Positions 52,401-62,199 of a stretch of DNA of 64,000 bases are shown here, in pieces. Position 1 is the first letter of the stretch; each line of letters starts with the position of its first letter. The translations under genes and the position numbers were made by a program. Source of the stretch: Ficedula albicollis. Lineage: Eukaryota; Chordata; Aves; Passeriformes; Muscicapidae. The notes under the pieces are model-generated. The model was not told where the DNA came from. It worked only from the letters and a program-made list of their open reading frames with translations, and did not search any database. The stretch is taken from the NCBI RefSeq assembly GCF_000247815.1, contig NC_021681.1, positions 7,058,660-7,122,659 of the forward strand, given 5' to 3'.

Positions 52401-55400
52401 TCAGTTTTCTCTAGCAAAATACAATCTTCACACTGTAAAAATGTAACTAGTGATATGTTTAAGACTTGCACTTCATTTGCTAGATAGTCACCTAATTTTA
52501 ATAATTTCTTACTACAAGTACACAAAAAGAAAGATGTGCACTTCTTTTTCCCGGACTTATATTTTCCCCTAACGCTAAAAATCAATAAATCAAATCCCTG
52601 AAGTTTTTTCAATTCAGGAGATGCCCTCTGCAGCCAAATGAGACAGAACACAATGAAAATTGAGTTATTTTTAATGTATTTTAATACCAATAATGCATCT
52701 GTAATCAGAGTATCCCGAAGATATTACTTTCATATTTCTACTTTATAAGAAAGATTAAGAGAAAAAGAACACTTTCAGCACCTCATGTTTCCCACTCCAC
52801 TTTAGAACACTGCAAAACAACACAATCATTCCCTGTGTCAACAGTTTCAAAGGACATTTATGTCTTGTTCCTGGCTCAGGAAGGTTCCCACTGATGGATA
52901 TTGTGGGGATGCTCCAGCGGTGAAGCAGTTCATCTCCCAGAACCCTGAAAATCCTATGTCCCAAAAGCTGGAGAACGCCTGAGTACACAATGTCAGCAGA
53001 CTTGAAGAACTACCAGATAACAAACATGGAAAAACGTCTGGGTACTACCCAGCAGAGTGACCTGTAGCTGGATCTAAGGAAGAGCATTCTCAATGCTGAA
53101 TTCTTTCCAATGCCATAGGAGTCCGTCCCAGCCTGAAAAACAACACTGAACAGGGGCTTGTCAATGGCATCAGCCAGGCAAGGTGCAGAGCAGTGAAACG
53201 TTACACAGACACTGTAACGCTTTGCTGGGAAACTACTACCCTAAAATGAATGATACTATTAACAAAGAAACAGCCAGCACAGTTACAGCTGTGACAACTT
53301 GGATAGAACAGTTAATTGTCCATTCCTGGGAATCACAGCAGACAGAATTTTAGAAATGTTCATAGCTGACAAACTTCCCAGGACAAAAATTTCTGAAAAC
53401 TTTAAATAACACCTGTATTCACTTTTCACCAGCTAAAGCCAAGCCCTGCTCATTTTAACAGCCCTCTGAAGTAAACCCAAGGAAAAGGGAAAGAATCCTG
53501 CATCACTTTAAACTGCACACTGCAGTGTCTCAGCTACCCTGGAATTGTCCATGTCAGAGCTTCCAATGAATAATGTTGAACTTTAACAGGCAATTTTCAG
53601 AGGAAGCATGGAGAGAAGACAAGGATTACTGTCCACTAGCACTTCCCACTGCCCAACTGAGTGACTTCAACCGAGGTAAGCCTGTCATTCCACACAGTAC
53701 CATGCCACACTTCTGAAAAAAATAAAATCAGCTGGGTTCATACAGCCACAGCTCTTTCCAAGTCCTCTCCATCCTTTCTGTGTTTAAGAGCTGGATGGGC
53801 ATTCATGACCTGTGAACATTTAAGGCACCTGAGTCTTCCTCTAGCTGTAAGAAAATGAACATAAACTTGCAAATACACACCTGTTTCACATGTCAGAAAA
53901 ATAAAAAAGGGACCATTAAAAACATGAGGCAAGAACCCAGAAGAGTTTTGAGCATGTATAATCACCCAAGAGCATCAATTTGTCATCACAAAGAATTTCC
54001 CAAATCATAGATAAGCATACACAATTATTCAGCAGGTTCTCACACCCAGCAACCCACTAATCAGGGTCCACTTAGCATAATCAGAAAAAACTGCATAATA
54101 CAAACATCAAGACTTGACACAAAAGGAAAGTGGATACTCATACACAAAGTGCTCTCAATCCATCTCGATATTCCTAATAATGAAGAACAATGCCTCAGTG
54201 TTAAATATAGCAGGATTCATGAGGATGAGTATCCTAAAAAAGGCACCTTGCTAATTGCAGTATTACTTCTTCGTGCTTCTCATCTCCAAGACATTTCACA
54301 AAAGCAAGCTTATTTTCACAAACTGCTTATAATGTCTGGGCTTTATTTGATGGCAGAAAAAAGCGACATTAAAGCACTTGTGCAAACCTTCGCAAAATGC
54401 CAGGAAATGCCTTCACCGCTCTTCATTTGCAACTGTCAATTAAGTTGCTTCACAGCGTTCTCCACTGTCAGACAGCAAGAGAGGAGAATCAAGTTCCAGA
54501 TTCAAACAACTTCTGGAACATGCTAACTGCAAGGCCAGCAGTGACTCTGTGGGCAGAAGGGCTGCGTGTAGATCAGGGAGAAGGGCCCGCACCCACAGCT
54601 GCTCCGGCACTGCCCGCACCCACAGCTGCTCCGGCACTGCCCGCACCCACAGCTGCTCCGGCACTGCCCGCACCCACAGCTGCTCCGGCACTGCCCGCAC
54701 CCACAGCTGCTCCGGCACTGCCCGCACCCACAGCTGCTCCGGCACTGCCCGCACCCACAGCTGCTCCGGCACTGCCCGCACCCACAGCTGCTCCGGCACT
54801 GCCCGCACCCACAGCTGCTCCGGCACTGCCCGCACCCACAGCTGCTCCGGCACTGCCCGCACCCACAGCTGCTCCGGCACTGCCCGCACCCACAGCTGCT
54901 CCGGCACTGCCCGCACCCACAGCTGCTCCGGCACTGCCCGCACCCACAGCTGCTCCGGCACTGCCCGCACCCACAGCTGCTCCGGCACTGCCCGCACCCA
55001 CAGCTGCTCCGGCACTGCCCGCACCCACAGCTGCTCCGGCACTGCCCGCACCCACAGCTGCTCCGGCACTGCCCGCACCCACAGCTGCTCCGGCACTGCC
55101 CGCACCCACAGCTGCTCCGGCACCCACAGCTGCTCCGGCACTGCCCGCACCCACAGCTGCTCCGGCACTGCCCGCACCCACAGCTGCTCCCGTCCCGCTC
55201 TGCCCAGCTCGGCCCTCCGCCGTGTCCCCGAGCAGGGCTCAGGCACAGCGGAGCAGCTCCGCCCGAGCCTCACGGCAGTAAAACCTTCTCCCCCGACCCT
55301 TCCCAGCAGGCCCTCACGGCGTTACCCCGGGCGAGAAGGAGCTGGTCCCGACACGGCACGGCCCCGACCCCCGCCCGGCCCCCGTGTGCCCGGCCTCACC

Positions 55401-55410
55401 TGCCCGTCAT
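28849..55410 (-). CDS. LIMS2: LIM and senescent cell antigen-like domain protein 2 (PINCH-2), complete
   Basis: A five-LIM adaptor of the ILK-PINCH-parvin complex at focal adhesions (known). Coding exons in transcript order: 55400-55410, 42706-42865, 41759-41825, 41335-41455, 33094-33243, 32104-32254, 31056-31148, 30134-30182, 29872-29947, 28849-28996. They sum to 1026 nt, 341 aa plus stop, the length remembered for human LIMS2. All donors are GT, all acceptors AG, and all phases join. The start [14 protein letters not shown] and the end ALDLNSA match LIMS2 rather than LIMS1. The first exon supplies only MTG plus two bases of Ser. Intron 1 is 12.5 kb. GPR17 lies on the opposite strand in the intron 33244-41334. 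Every LIM zinc-ligand Cys/His that I checked is present. Confidence 0.96.
29268..29407. repeat. Two-copy tandem duplication, period 70
   Basis: ACTTCAGAGGTCCCCTCTGG through GGAGCCAACCCAGCAGAG, twice, in the last LIMS2 intron. Confidence 0.95.
31056..32254 (-). CDS. LIMS2: LIMS2 exons 6-7: end of LIM3 and LIM domain 4
   Basis: Exon 32104-32254 encodes [20 protein letters not shown], then [20 protein letters not shown] and [10 protein letters not shown]; it is GC-rich. Exon 31056-31148 encodes exactly 31 codons, from [20 protein letters not shown] to [14 protein letters not shown]4 of PINCH contacts the SH2/SH3 adaptor NCK2 (known for PINCH-1). The intron between these exons contains the internally triplicated CR1 fragment. 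Confidence 0.95.
31250..31555 (-). mobile_element. CR1 LINE 3' fragment with an internal triplication
   Basis: It starts with CACAGAACAGTTTGGGTTGG and ends with AGAATTTCTTCCCAGTATCT, then AAATCTACCTC, standard CR1 read on the opposite strand. The segment from CTGGCCTTGGACACTTTCAG to AAGCCTGTGCC is present twice and its second half a third time (about 31304-31470). It lies in a LIMS2 intron. Confidence 0.85.
33094..33243 (-). CDS. LIMS2: LIMS2 exon 5: end of LIM2 and start of LIM3
   Basis: A 150-nt exon encoding [20 protein letters not shown], then [20 protein letters not shown] and PDHFNCTHC. It ends in GG before donor GTATGT, completed to Gly by the next exon. Confidence 0.95.
33244..35087. 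other. LIMS2 intron segment upstream of GPR17
   Basis: No coding signal. The only visible feature is a C/T-rich block at about 34722-34767 near the candidate GPR17 promoter. Confidence 0.6.
35088..35094 (+). promoter_or_regulatory. GPR17: TATA box of the candidate GPR17 promoter
   Basis: TATATAG sits in GC-richer sequence, just upstream of the putative noncoding exon. A pyrimidine-rich block (about 34722-34767, CCT/CCC motifs) lies 320 bp upstream. Confidence 0.4.
35118..35259 (+). other. GPR17: Candidate GPR17 5' untranslated exon
   Basis: Transcription would begin about 30 bp after the TATATAG at 35088-35094. The exon would end at donor GTAAGA (35260-35261) and splice about 3.2 kb to the acceptor at 38442. 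Spliced in this way, TAA at 35253-35255 is in frame with and upstream of the GPR17 start, which keeps the exon noncoding. A short open frame (35064-35255) here resembles a hydrophobic peptide but has no homology I recognise. Other upstream exons are possible. Confidence 0.45.
37392..37450. repeat. (CA)n followed by a 42-bp A run
   Basis: A short CA repeat (37392-37406), then GG and 42 A residues, 1 kb upstream of the GPR17 coding exon. It could be a retroposed poly(A) tail, but no parent element is recognisable. Confidence 0.85.
37462..37565. repeat. Two-copy tandem duplication, period 52
   Basis: AGAACATGAGGTGATAAACA, then CCATCATAAATTAACAGCC and AGTAAAAAGGCAC, are repeated directly in the GPR17 upstream intron. 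Confidence 0.95.
38457..39488 (+). CDS. GPR17: G-protein coupled receptor 17, intronless coding exon
   Basis: A rhodopsin-class receptor near the P2Y and cysteinyl-leukotriene receptors, known as a brake on oligodendrocyte maturation; its natural ligand is disputed. The 343-aa frame has seven hydrophobic segments; N53 (TM1), D81 (TM2), C108 and C185 (extracellular disulfide), DRF at 132-134 in place of [12 protein letters not shown] at 248-256 (TM6) and DPIMY at 297-301 in place of NPxxY. N-glycosylation sequons are at N12, N15, N181 and N267. The tail ends [11 protein letters not shown], as remembered for mammalian GPR17. An AG acceptor at 38441-38442 precedes the start; the frame is open back to it, but the predicted upstream exon carries an in-frame stop, so ATG 38457 is the start. 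It lies antisense in a LIMS2 intron, as in human. Confidence 0.97.
   Translation: MNGPADSSLLFNCSNQSNFALETSEQCGKETHLENMIFAAFYFLDFILAFAGNALALWLFIRDQKSGTPANIFLMHLAVADLSFVLVLPTRLVYHFSGNHWPFGEIPCRLTGFLFYLNMYASIYFLMCISVDRFLAIVHPVKSIKLRRSRYAHVACVFLWVIVGVAMAPLLLSVQTVQMKNTTVCLQLYREKASRHALVSLAVAFTFPFVTTVTCYLLIIHSLKSGNRVEKHLKEKAVKMIIMVVMIFLICFVPYHVNRYIYILHYNGTKASCETQRLLALSNRITSCLTSLNGAFDPIMYFFVAEKFREALCNLFCIKKTIMLPQTYEGKTNESSLSAKSEL
39981..39986 (+). terminator. GPR17: Candidate GPR17 poly(A) signal AATAAA
   Basis: This is the first canonical hexamer after the GPR17 stop, giving a 3' UTR of about 0.5 kb. Nothing else is recognisable from 39489 to 41334. Confidence 0.5.
41335..41455 (-). CDS. LIMS2: LIMS2 exon 4: most of LIM domain 2
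   Basis: A 121-nt exon, entered in phase 1 and left in phase 2, encoding [17 protein letters not shown], then [18 protein letters not shown] and VKNAGR. The zinc ligands of LIM2 are spread over this exon and its two neighbours. It is followed by the 8.1-kb intron that hosts GPR17. Confidence 0.95.
41759..42865 (-). CDS. LIMS2: LIMS2 exons 2-3: LIM domain 1
   Basis: Exon 42706-42865 begins with T AAT ATG. Its internal ATG at 42861 could itself start translation (MSDALANAV). It carries the first zinc module (CERC...[10 protein letters not shown]). Exon 41759-41825 adds [22 protein letters not shown], closing LIM1 and opening LIM2. In PINCH proteins LIM1 binds the ankyrin repeats of integrin-linked kinase (known). 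Confidence 0.95.
42361..42482 (+). mobile_element. CR1 LINE 3'-end fragment
   Basis: GGCCAGGTTGGACAGTGCTT, then GAGCAACCTGGCCCAGTGG and TCTTCCAACCCTAACCATTT, ending in the CTCTATGATGATT tail, match the sense CR1 terminus. It lies in LIMS2 intron 1, close to exon 2. Confidence 0.85.
42866..49514. other. LIMS2 intron 1, 3' part
   Basis: It holds no exon that I can support. The only repeat is the nested one at 45369-45585, plus an A-rich tract near 46635-46660. Confidence 0.6.
45369..45585. repeat. Nested direct repeat
   Basis: Block A (GCAAGAGTTTTGCATCCTTG...) and block B (TTTATAACTCTGCATCCGTT...) are arranged A-B-B-A-B, with a shared ACTCAAGCTAC spacer. It lies in LIMS2 intron 1. Confidence 0.92.
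49515..49636 (-). CDS. LIMS2: Candidate alternative first exon of LIMS2
   Basis: Within LIMS2 intron 1 a GC-rich island (about 49500-49700) on the - strand holds GCCATGG (start at 49636) and 40 open codons with a basic, Leu-rich stretch ([16 protein letters not shown]), then a donor (GG followed by GTATGT). It ends in phase 2, the phase needed by the exon at 42865. The join gives GGT AAT ATG, so the frame runs straight into the LIM domains and would replace MTGS by about 41 residues. Human LIMS2 also has isoforms with other N-termini; a similar Leu/Ala/Arg-rich one is my recollection only. Promoter activity is inferred from base composition. Confidence 0.6.
49637..54584. other. LIMS2 intron 1, 5' part
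   Basis: Mostly A/T-rich DNA with no recognisable gene. The GC-rich shoulder to about 49700 is probably the promoter and 5' UTR of the alternative exon at 49515-49636. Confidence 0.55.
54585..55190. repeat. 27-bp minisatellite, about 22 units, in LIMS2 intron 1
   Basis: The unit (CAGCTGCTCCGGCACTGCCC plus GCACCCA) is repeated head to tail with almost no divergence. One short 18-bp unit near 55110-55140 breaks the register. Each unit carries a CAGCTG E-box core. Because 27 is a multiple of three and several frames lack stops, both strands show long spurious open frames. The array ends about 210 bp from the LIMS2 first-exon donor. Confidence 0.97.
55400..55410 (-). CDS. LIMS2: LIMS2 first coding exon (11 coding bases, MTG)
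   Basis: Reading the - strand, GCCGCC precedes ATG (a strong Kozak context), then ACG GGC AG and donor GTGAGG. Joined to the acceptor at 42865 (T AAT ATG) it gives MTGSNMSD, identical to the known LIMS2 N-terminus. The 5' UTR part of this exon extends right from 55411 into the CpG island and may reach the C run at 55495. Its start cannot be placed from sequence alone. Confidence 0.85.
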
Positions 55411-55494
55411 GGCGGCGAGCCCCGCGCCGAGGCCGAGGGGCTGCGGGCCGGGACACGCGGCTCGGCCGCAGCGCTGAGGGCCCGGCGGGCAGCG

Positions 55495-55903
<409 letters not shown>

Positions 55904-56025
55904 AGCGCTGAGGGCCCGGCGGGCAGCGCTGACCCCGCCCCGGCCCGGCCGCGGCCCCGGCGGCGGGGGCGGGCACGCAGCCCTCGGTGACTCAGGGCAG
56001 CCCCCCCGGACCTGCGCATACTTTT

Positions 56026-56035
56026 CCTATAAAGG
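56026..56035. promoter_or_regulatory. Perfect CArG box (serum response factor site)
   Basis: CCTATAAAGG fits the SRF consensus CC(A/T)6GG exactly. It lies about 615 bp upstream of the LIMS2 start codon as assembled, or about 200 bp if the C run and one flanking repeat are removed. LIMS2 is enriched in heart and smooth muscle (known), which fits SRF control. Read alone, the core TATAAAG could be mistaken for a TATA box on the + strand. Confidence 0.55.
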
Positions 56036-56382
56036 GAAAGAAATACGGAATAGCGAGGCGGCGCAGCGGAAGGAGGGGGGAGGCTGCGCAGACACACACA
56101 GAGACAGACAGGCGTTTGCCCCTGTCCTGCCGCCGGAGCTGCTTCGCCCCACCTGGTAGTGGACGCATGGCAGCCGCCATGGGTGTGGGGTGCAGGGGCA
56201 GCGCTGGGCGAGCCGCTGCTGGTGCGCAGTCACACACATCGCGCTGCCGTGACTTTGTGCCTGATATCAAAGCAGCCGCGCTCCCAGCCTGTGCTGAGGG
56301 CTGCTCATCCCTGCACACACCCCCGCGGCCAGGGGAGGTGGCGCTGGGTGCTGAAGACAGGTCTGGAAGGCTTCTAGAAAGT

Positions 56383-57250
56383 GGTCTGGACAAGGAGATT
56401 GAGTGCACCTTCAGTAACTTTGCAGACACAATTGGAGGGAGTGTGTATCTGCTGGAGGATGGGAAGGCTCCTGCGGAGGGGTCTGAACAGGCTGGACCGA
56501 TGGGCTGAGGCCACTGGTTCGAGGGTCAACAAGGTGAATTGCTGGGTCCTATGCTCATATCACACCAAGTGCTTGGAACACTCTGGTCTGGGGCAGAGTG
56601 GCTGGAGGAGAAGGACTTGGGGATGCTGGCTGTCAACAGATGAACATGAGCCCAGGTGTGGCCAGGTGGGCAAGAAGACCAATGGCACCTGATCTGTGCC
56701 AGCCACAGTGTGTCCAGCAGGACCAGGGCAGTGAGTGTCCCTGGGTACTGGGAACTGTTGAGCCCACACCTCCAATCCTGGGGTTAGTTTTTGGCCTCAT
56801 GACAAGAGAGATATTGAGTGGCTGGAACATGTTCAGGGAAGGGAATGGAGGTGTGAAGGGTCTGGAGCACCAGACCCAATGAAGCAAGGCTCAGCCTGGA
56901 GAAAAGGAGGCTTAGGGAGGACCTTCGTGCTCTCTACAACTCCCTGATGTAGCCAGGTAGGGGTTGGGCTCTTCTCCCAAGCATCAAGCAATAGAAGAAG
57001 AGCAAGTGGCCTCAAGTTGTGCCAGGGGAGTTTTAGATTGGACATTAACAAAAAATTCTTCATTGAAAGAAAGGGTTGTCATGCACTGGCACAGGCTGCA
57101 CAGGACAGTCACCCTGTTTGGAGGCATTTAAAAAATGTGTGGATGTGACACTTGGGAGCATGACTTACTGGTGACCTTGGCAGTGCTGGATTAATGGTTG
57201 GACTTGAAGATCTTAAAGGTTCTTTGGAACCTAAAGGATTCTATGATTCA
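56383..57250 (+). mobile_element. Degenerate CR1 LINE, 3' portion with intact tail
   Basis: About 870 bp upstream of LIMS2. It opens in the end of ORF2 (GAGTGCACCTTCAGTAACTT), continues through CTGGAGAAAAGGAGGCTTAG, CAAGTTGTGCCAGGGGAGTT and TTGGACATTAACAAAAAATT, and ends at the terminal repeat GATTCTATGATTC (57237-57249). Indels and substitutions break the reading frame, so it is an inactive old copy. It overlaps none of the LIMS2 promoter elements. Confidence 0.9.
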
Positions 57251-57259
57251 CTCCTGAAA

Positions 57260-57480
57260 CTTTTATCTCTTCCCTTCACTGCCCAGTGGGGGGGTTGTGG
57301 CCATTTAATAACAGTTTACCTTTGTTGTTTCTTGTTCATCCCATTTTCCCCCTGCTCCAGTGTAGATCCTCTCTGGGGTAGCAGTCCTTCAGCATAAACC
57401 TGCTCCAGTGTGGGCTGTTTCTAGGCCACAGTTCTTTTGGGGAATGGTCCACTTATAGGATTCAGACAGACAGAAGTGTC
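57260..57480. mobile_element. Possible LTR-retroelement remnant
   Basis: The repeated phrase CCTGCTCCAGTGT (57350 and 57410) with nearby GCAGTCCTTCAGCATAAACC and GGGCTGTTTCTAGGCCACAG resembles LTR sequence common in songbird genomes. This is recollection of a repeat style, not an alignment, and no coding part is present. Confidence 0.25.
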
Positions 57481-60400
57481 CCTGACAGATCAGGGGCTGC
57501 AGCTGTGTGGTTGGACATGTGTGTGCTCAATTCATCCAGCCCATCATGCTGCTGGGCCTGGCAAGCTTCCACCCTCATAAATACACAAGCATAACCCTGA
57601 AATTAGTTTTGCCTTGTTCTAACTCTGCATTTCTAGAAGTACAACTGGTTGTTCTAGTTTTTGCTCTTTTGTCAAAATAAAACGACACCTGCAGTTTCCT
57701 TTCATATTGAGATGATTTTGGTTTCTTTTTTAATAGCTATGAACAGTTGCTCCATCATCCTCCCCTGAGCCTCCAGAGCTCCTGGCCTCTGCTTGTGTCT
57801 TCAGAGAATTCCTACAGTTTATGATGCGTGTATGTACACACCTGGGTGTGGGTGGAAGTGTTTTAACTGGCCATACAGATATATTCCCTAAAGCATCTGG
57901 CTGGCAGTTTACAGGACAAAAGTGCATAAGGTAATTAATTATTATTTTTCATATCTTCTTGTTCTGTCTGAGCATGCAGAAATGCACTCATTGATTCATG
58001 AGCTGGGGAACCTGATGATGCAGGACATGGAAAAAGTTGATACACTGAATGACTCCTTTGCCTTGGTCTTTACTAGAAAGACCAGGTTTCAGGAACCCCA
58101 GGCTCTAGAGATCAAAGGGAGATAGAATCACCCCAAACCAGGCTGAGAGACACTTCCGAGACTAAGTGCAAGAAGCGAGTGTTTGCTTTGTTCAGCACGC
58201 CGGCTGCACGGGGATATTGCTCCTAACATGCACACCCAGGCACAGCAGATTACAATGTAAGGTTATTGTATTGCGAGCCCTGGTGGTGGCACTGAGGAAG
58301 GCACTTGTCCCCAGCCCCACACATACTCAATGTAGCGATTTACACAATTTTTACTTATCATTCCTAGGTAATGTAAAAGGGTTAAATGGAATCGCCTGTA
58401 GACTGAAAAATAACATGAGCATACCATAACAAGAAGGGCCTAGAGTGCATCACCTCCACATGTTGCTCCTTCTCTGTGAATGATGATTGTACAGGCAGTC
58501 ATGTTACAGGCAGTCCATGAATAACATCTTAACTAAGCCCAAGAAGTCTGTTCCCATTCGTTGTTCTAGTTGTGCGCCCAACTACCCTTACTGACATCAA
58601 TGTACTTGCTCATGATTGATGCATTTTTATTTACTGCTTTTAGAGAGCAAATTGTGATTGCTCATAAATAGATATTGTGAGGTTTCCAGAGGAATACACT
58701 TTTAACTGCCTTTGTGAAGATGACTAGTGTTTTGTTTTGTCCGATGAGTTAAAAAACTCCATCAAGGAGTAATCAGAGCAGAAGCAGCATCAGACCTGCC
58801 TGGGCCACAGTCAGGGAGATGGGTACAGTCAAGCCTTTCACAATAAGAGAACACTAGTGTTTTCTCTGGAGCCTTTTCCAGCTGTGATGTACTGGTACCA
58901 GAGTTCTCTTTTGTTCCGCTTGTTTGACTTTCTTTCCAGGATAGAAAGCTTGACTTTGCTGCAGTTGATTCAGTGTTGAATACTTTAGTCTTGAATTCAT
59001 ATCACTTAGTTTTTCACCTGTATTTTAAGCTGAGTTTCTCTGCCATTGAGGGAAGTGCTTCAGATGAGCAGCAGATAAGCAGAGGTCCACCAGAAGGGAC
59101 CTTCCATTTCCAGAATAAACTGGAAAAAAGCAGAAAAAAAGTCTATAAGACAAGTTTTGTTGTGCTATTTCTTGCCATATTTGCGGTTGCATAATTGGTA
59201 TCATATTACAATGCTCTATATTCTTAACATAATTGCAAAATCTTTGGTCAAATTTTCAAAGGCATAAAGGGGAGCCATATCAACAGTTGTTGGGATTGAC
59301 AATTTAGAGCAGGCTGTCAATGCATTTTGTAAACAGGAACATAATTCCACACAAAGGCTTTTGATATCTGCTAGCATGCCCTCAGACCACCACCAGAAGG
59401 ACCCAGTCTCTGGATGGATGTTTGCAGGACTGACCCTTCATGCTTTTTCTTGCTTGCAATATTAAATACTTCAAAAATTATAGACATCAGGGACTTTGGG
59501 CAGAAGCAGGTATTACTGGCAAGGGTCTAAAATCTTGTAGACAATTTATTCAGAAAGATTAACCTTTATAGGAATGACAAAAGTGTATCCAGGGCCAAAC
59601 AGAGAGGAAGGGAGAGAGCAAGGGCTGGAAGTCAGGGTGAGAGGGGCAGGGACAGTTATAACCTGGCAGGAAAGAAGTGGTGAAGGGAATGTGCTGAGCC
59701 CAAAACTCAGAGGTTCACAGATTGAAACCATCCTCTGCTAGGGTACACTTTCCCCAATACTGCCTCACCAACAACTTTTACCGTGCTCACCTCTAGCTCC
59801 CTGGACACCCCTGGCCCTTGCTCTCCTCTTCATCTGTCCCTGCCACCTAGTCCAGCAAACAGGTGGCCATGAAGTTGTGCAGCAGCAGGCACAGCTTCCC
59901 CCTCAAGGCCCTGCATATTGTGGGCACACAGGTCTTACTCCCTTCCCTGCAGGCAGCTCAATTCCCAGCTTCCCAGGCACAGGAGGGTACGTCCAGGCCT
60001 ATACAGGGGCAGAGGAGGCTCAGGCTGCTCCACATATGCTCGATGCAAAGACGGGGGAGCTATCTCCATCCTCAGTTTGCTGCCGGGACCATTTGTAGGG
60101 TGATGTAGGATCAGGGCCAAGCAGGTATTCCCAAGGGCCACTGTATTGGCTAGTGGTGTCTGGGAGTTGGAAGAGGAGGAAACACAGGGTGCTGCGGACA
60201 ATGTCTCTAAGCTGCCCTGGGAATCTTGGCTGTTATGGGAGATGCATCCAAAAACAAGCGGAGACTGAGCTACAGGTTCTGGACAGCTGTTCCCAGGTTG
60301 CACCATTCGCACAGTAACAGCAGGTTACTCTGTGTGGCATTACTTGTATGCCCACGTCTGTCCACTGCTCCTTCCTCGCTCCTTTCCTCAGTGGCTCCTT

Positions 60401-60560
60401 TTCCTCTCTTTCCTGCCAATGTCTTTCTCTTGCTGTGCAATCAGTTCCAGCAGCTCTACCAACATTGGGCACTGCCCCATCATTAGGGCTCCATTTGCTG
60501 CCATGGGAGGGGGAAGGACCTTCCTGGCAGAGCAGGCGGTAGCAGAGGGAGGAGGAGAAC
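57481..60560. other. Intergenic DNA between the LIMS2 promoter and the keratin gene
   Basis: No gene that I recognise. From about 59700 to 60540 the DNA is GC-rich and has overlapping open frames on both strands without any known domain. A decayed transposase could lie there, but nothing decisive is visible. Confidence 0.4.
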
Positions 60561-60597
60561 AAACGAGCACAACTCTCCAGCGATGCTGCTCAAAGGC

Positions 60598-60603
60598 TTT
60601 AAT
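60598..60603 (-). terminator. Poly(A) signal ATTAAA of the feather keratin gene
   Basis: ATTAAA on the - strand, 114 bp past the stop codon, giving a short 3' UTR of about 130 bp. Confidence 0.55.
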
Positions 60604-60716
60604 GAGGAGGAGCAAAAGCGATGGCACAGAACAGAGACCAAGGAACACGTGTGGGGCAGCAGGGAGGGAAGGAGATGGGCCCATTAGGCAAGGCCCAAGG
60701 GGAAGATGCGGCGGCT

Positions 60717-61034
60717 TCAGCAGATCTGCCCGCAGTGGGAGAAAGGCAGACACAGGCCTGACCCGCCCAGGCCAAGGGAGCCCCCAGAGGAGATGGGAAC
60801 CCCCGCGGTGCTGAGGGAGCTGCCCACAGCAGCTGACAGAGAGGATCCCACGGCTGTGCTCTGAGGGAAAGAGGTGAGGATGGGGCCCGGCATGGTCACC
60901 ACCACGGGCGAAGGCTCGATGTACACCGTGGAGTCAGCGCAGCGGGCGAGGCAGGGCTCACTGCAGCTGCTGGCAAGGGGCGTTGGGCCGCAGGGGCCGC
61001 AGGGCCGTGGGGGACAGGGTCTGCAGCAAGACAT
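60717..61034 (-). CDS. Feather-type corneous beta-protein (feather keratin)
   Basis: A 105-aa structural protein of cornified feather or skin cells. The N-terminus is Cys/Pro-rich (Cys at 3, 4, 7, 12, 15, 24, 28, 32) with [14 protein letters not shown]. The core beta-sheet box reads [18 protein letters not shown] (about 41-58), followed by [17 protein letters not shown], then GVPISSGG and a short Gly-rich stretch. The C-terminus ends [11 protein letters not shown]. The lack of long GGX repeats argues against scale keratin. The start ATG (61032-61034) lies 21 bp into exon 2, whose acceptor TTGCAG ends at 61056, the usual family layout of a noncoding exon 1 and a single coding exon. It is slightly longer than the common 97-100 aa feather keratins. 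No neighbouring copy is visible within 3 kb. Confidence 0.9.
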   Translation of the reverse strand: MSCCRPCPPRPCGPCGPTPLASSCSEPCLARCADSTVYIEPSPVVVTMPGPILTSFPQSTAVGSSLSAAVGSSLSTAGVPISSGGSLGLGGSGLCLPFSHCGQIC

Positions 61035-61311
61035 CTCTGGGCGCAGGAGGCAGAGCTGCAACACAGAGCAGGGAGCACCAGGCAGCCCCAGGATCAGTCT
61101 GTCTCTCTGTCCCCCAGCTCTCTCCAGAGACACTGATGGTCTTCAAAACACACTCTGAGCCTACAGCTCCCACCACCCTCCTCGTGCCCTCCCAGTGCCA
61201 CGGCACGGGAACGCCGCCCCACTGCAGGAACAGGACCCTGCACAGTGGCTTGAAGGCCCCTGTGCAAAGGCTGGTCCCAGCCCATCCCCACAACAGACAT
61301 GGCTGTGTTAC

Positions 61312-61981
<670 letters not shown>

Positions 61982-62129
61982 AGCTGTCCCAGGCACCAGC
62001 ATGGAAAGGCTGACGGCCCTTGCACAGTTGTGTGTCAGGGCCCAGCTGAGGCGGCCCAAGGATCAACCCTGGCAGCCTCCATGGCAGCAGTTCAGCCCAC
62101 AGGGAGGGATGGAGCGCACTCAGGCTTAC

Positions 62130-62166
62130 CTCGTTCCTGGAGGAAAGGGAGGCCAGAGAGCAGGAT
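62130..62166 (-). other. Feather keratin noncoding exon 1 (inferred)
   Basis: On the - strand CATAAAAGG (TATA box) is followed by about 60 bp ending GAACGAG and the donor GTAAGCC at 62129. This matches the beta-keratin gene plan of a short untranslated exon, an intron of about 1 kb, then CTCTGCCTCC and the coding exon. The start near 62166 is estimated from the TATA position. As assembled, the intron is 62129-61056 and includes the 669-bp C run. Confidence 0.6.
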
Positions 62167-62188
62167 GCAGGGCCTGGAGCAGAGCAGC

Positions 62189-62195
62189 CTTTTAT
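62189..62195 (-). promoter_or_regulatory. TATA box of the feather keratin gene
   Basis: ATAAAAG on the - strand, about 30 bp before the inferred transcription start. Confidence 0.6.
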
Positions 62196-62199
62196 GCTG

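Noticed and set aside
54397..55281. Long open frames on both strands over the minisatellite (Ala/Pro/Thr-rich, Val/Pro/Glu-rich and others)
   Set aside because: They follow from a 27-bp unit that lacks stops in several frames. There is no unique protein sequence and no splice context.
56027..56035. TATA box for an unknown + strand gene
   Set aside because: The 10-mer is an exact CArG box, and the downstream + strand frames run into a CR1 element without homology.
56516..56530. GGTTCGAGGGTC as a tRNA T-loop
   Set aside because: It has no A box or cloverleaf and lies in degenerate CR1 sequence.
59700..60540. Possible transposase-derived gene (HARBI1-like) on the - strand
   Set aside because: Only a vague C-terminal likeness (LLLHNFMATCLLD). 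No catalytic motif and no continuous frame, so it is not claimed.
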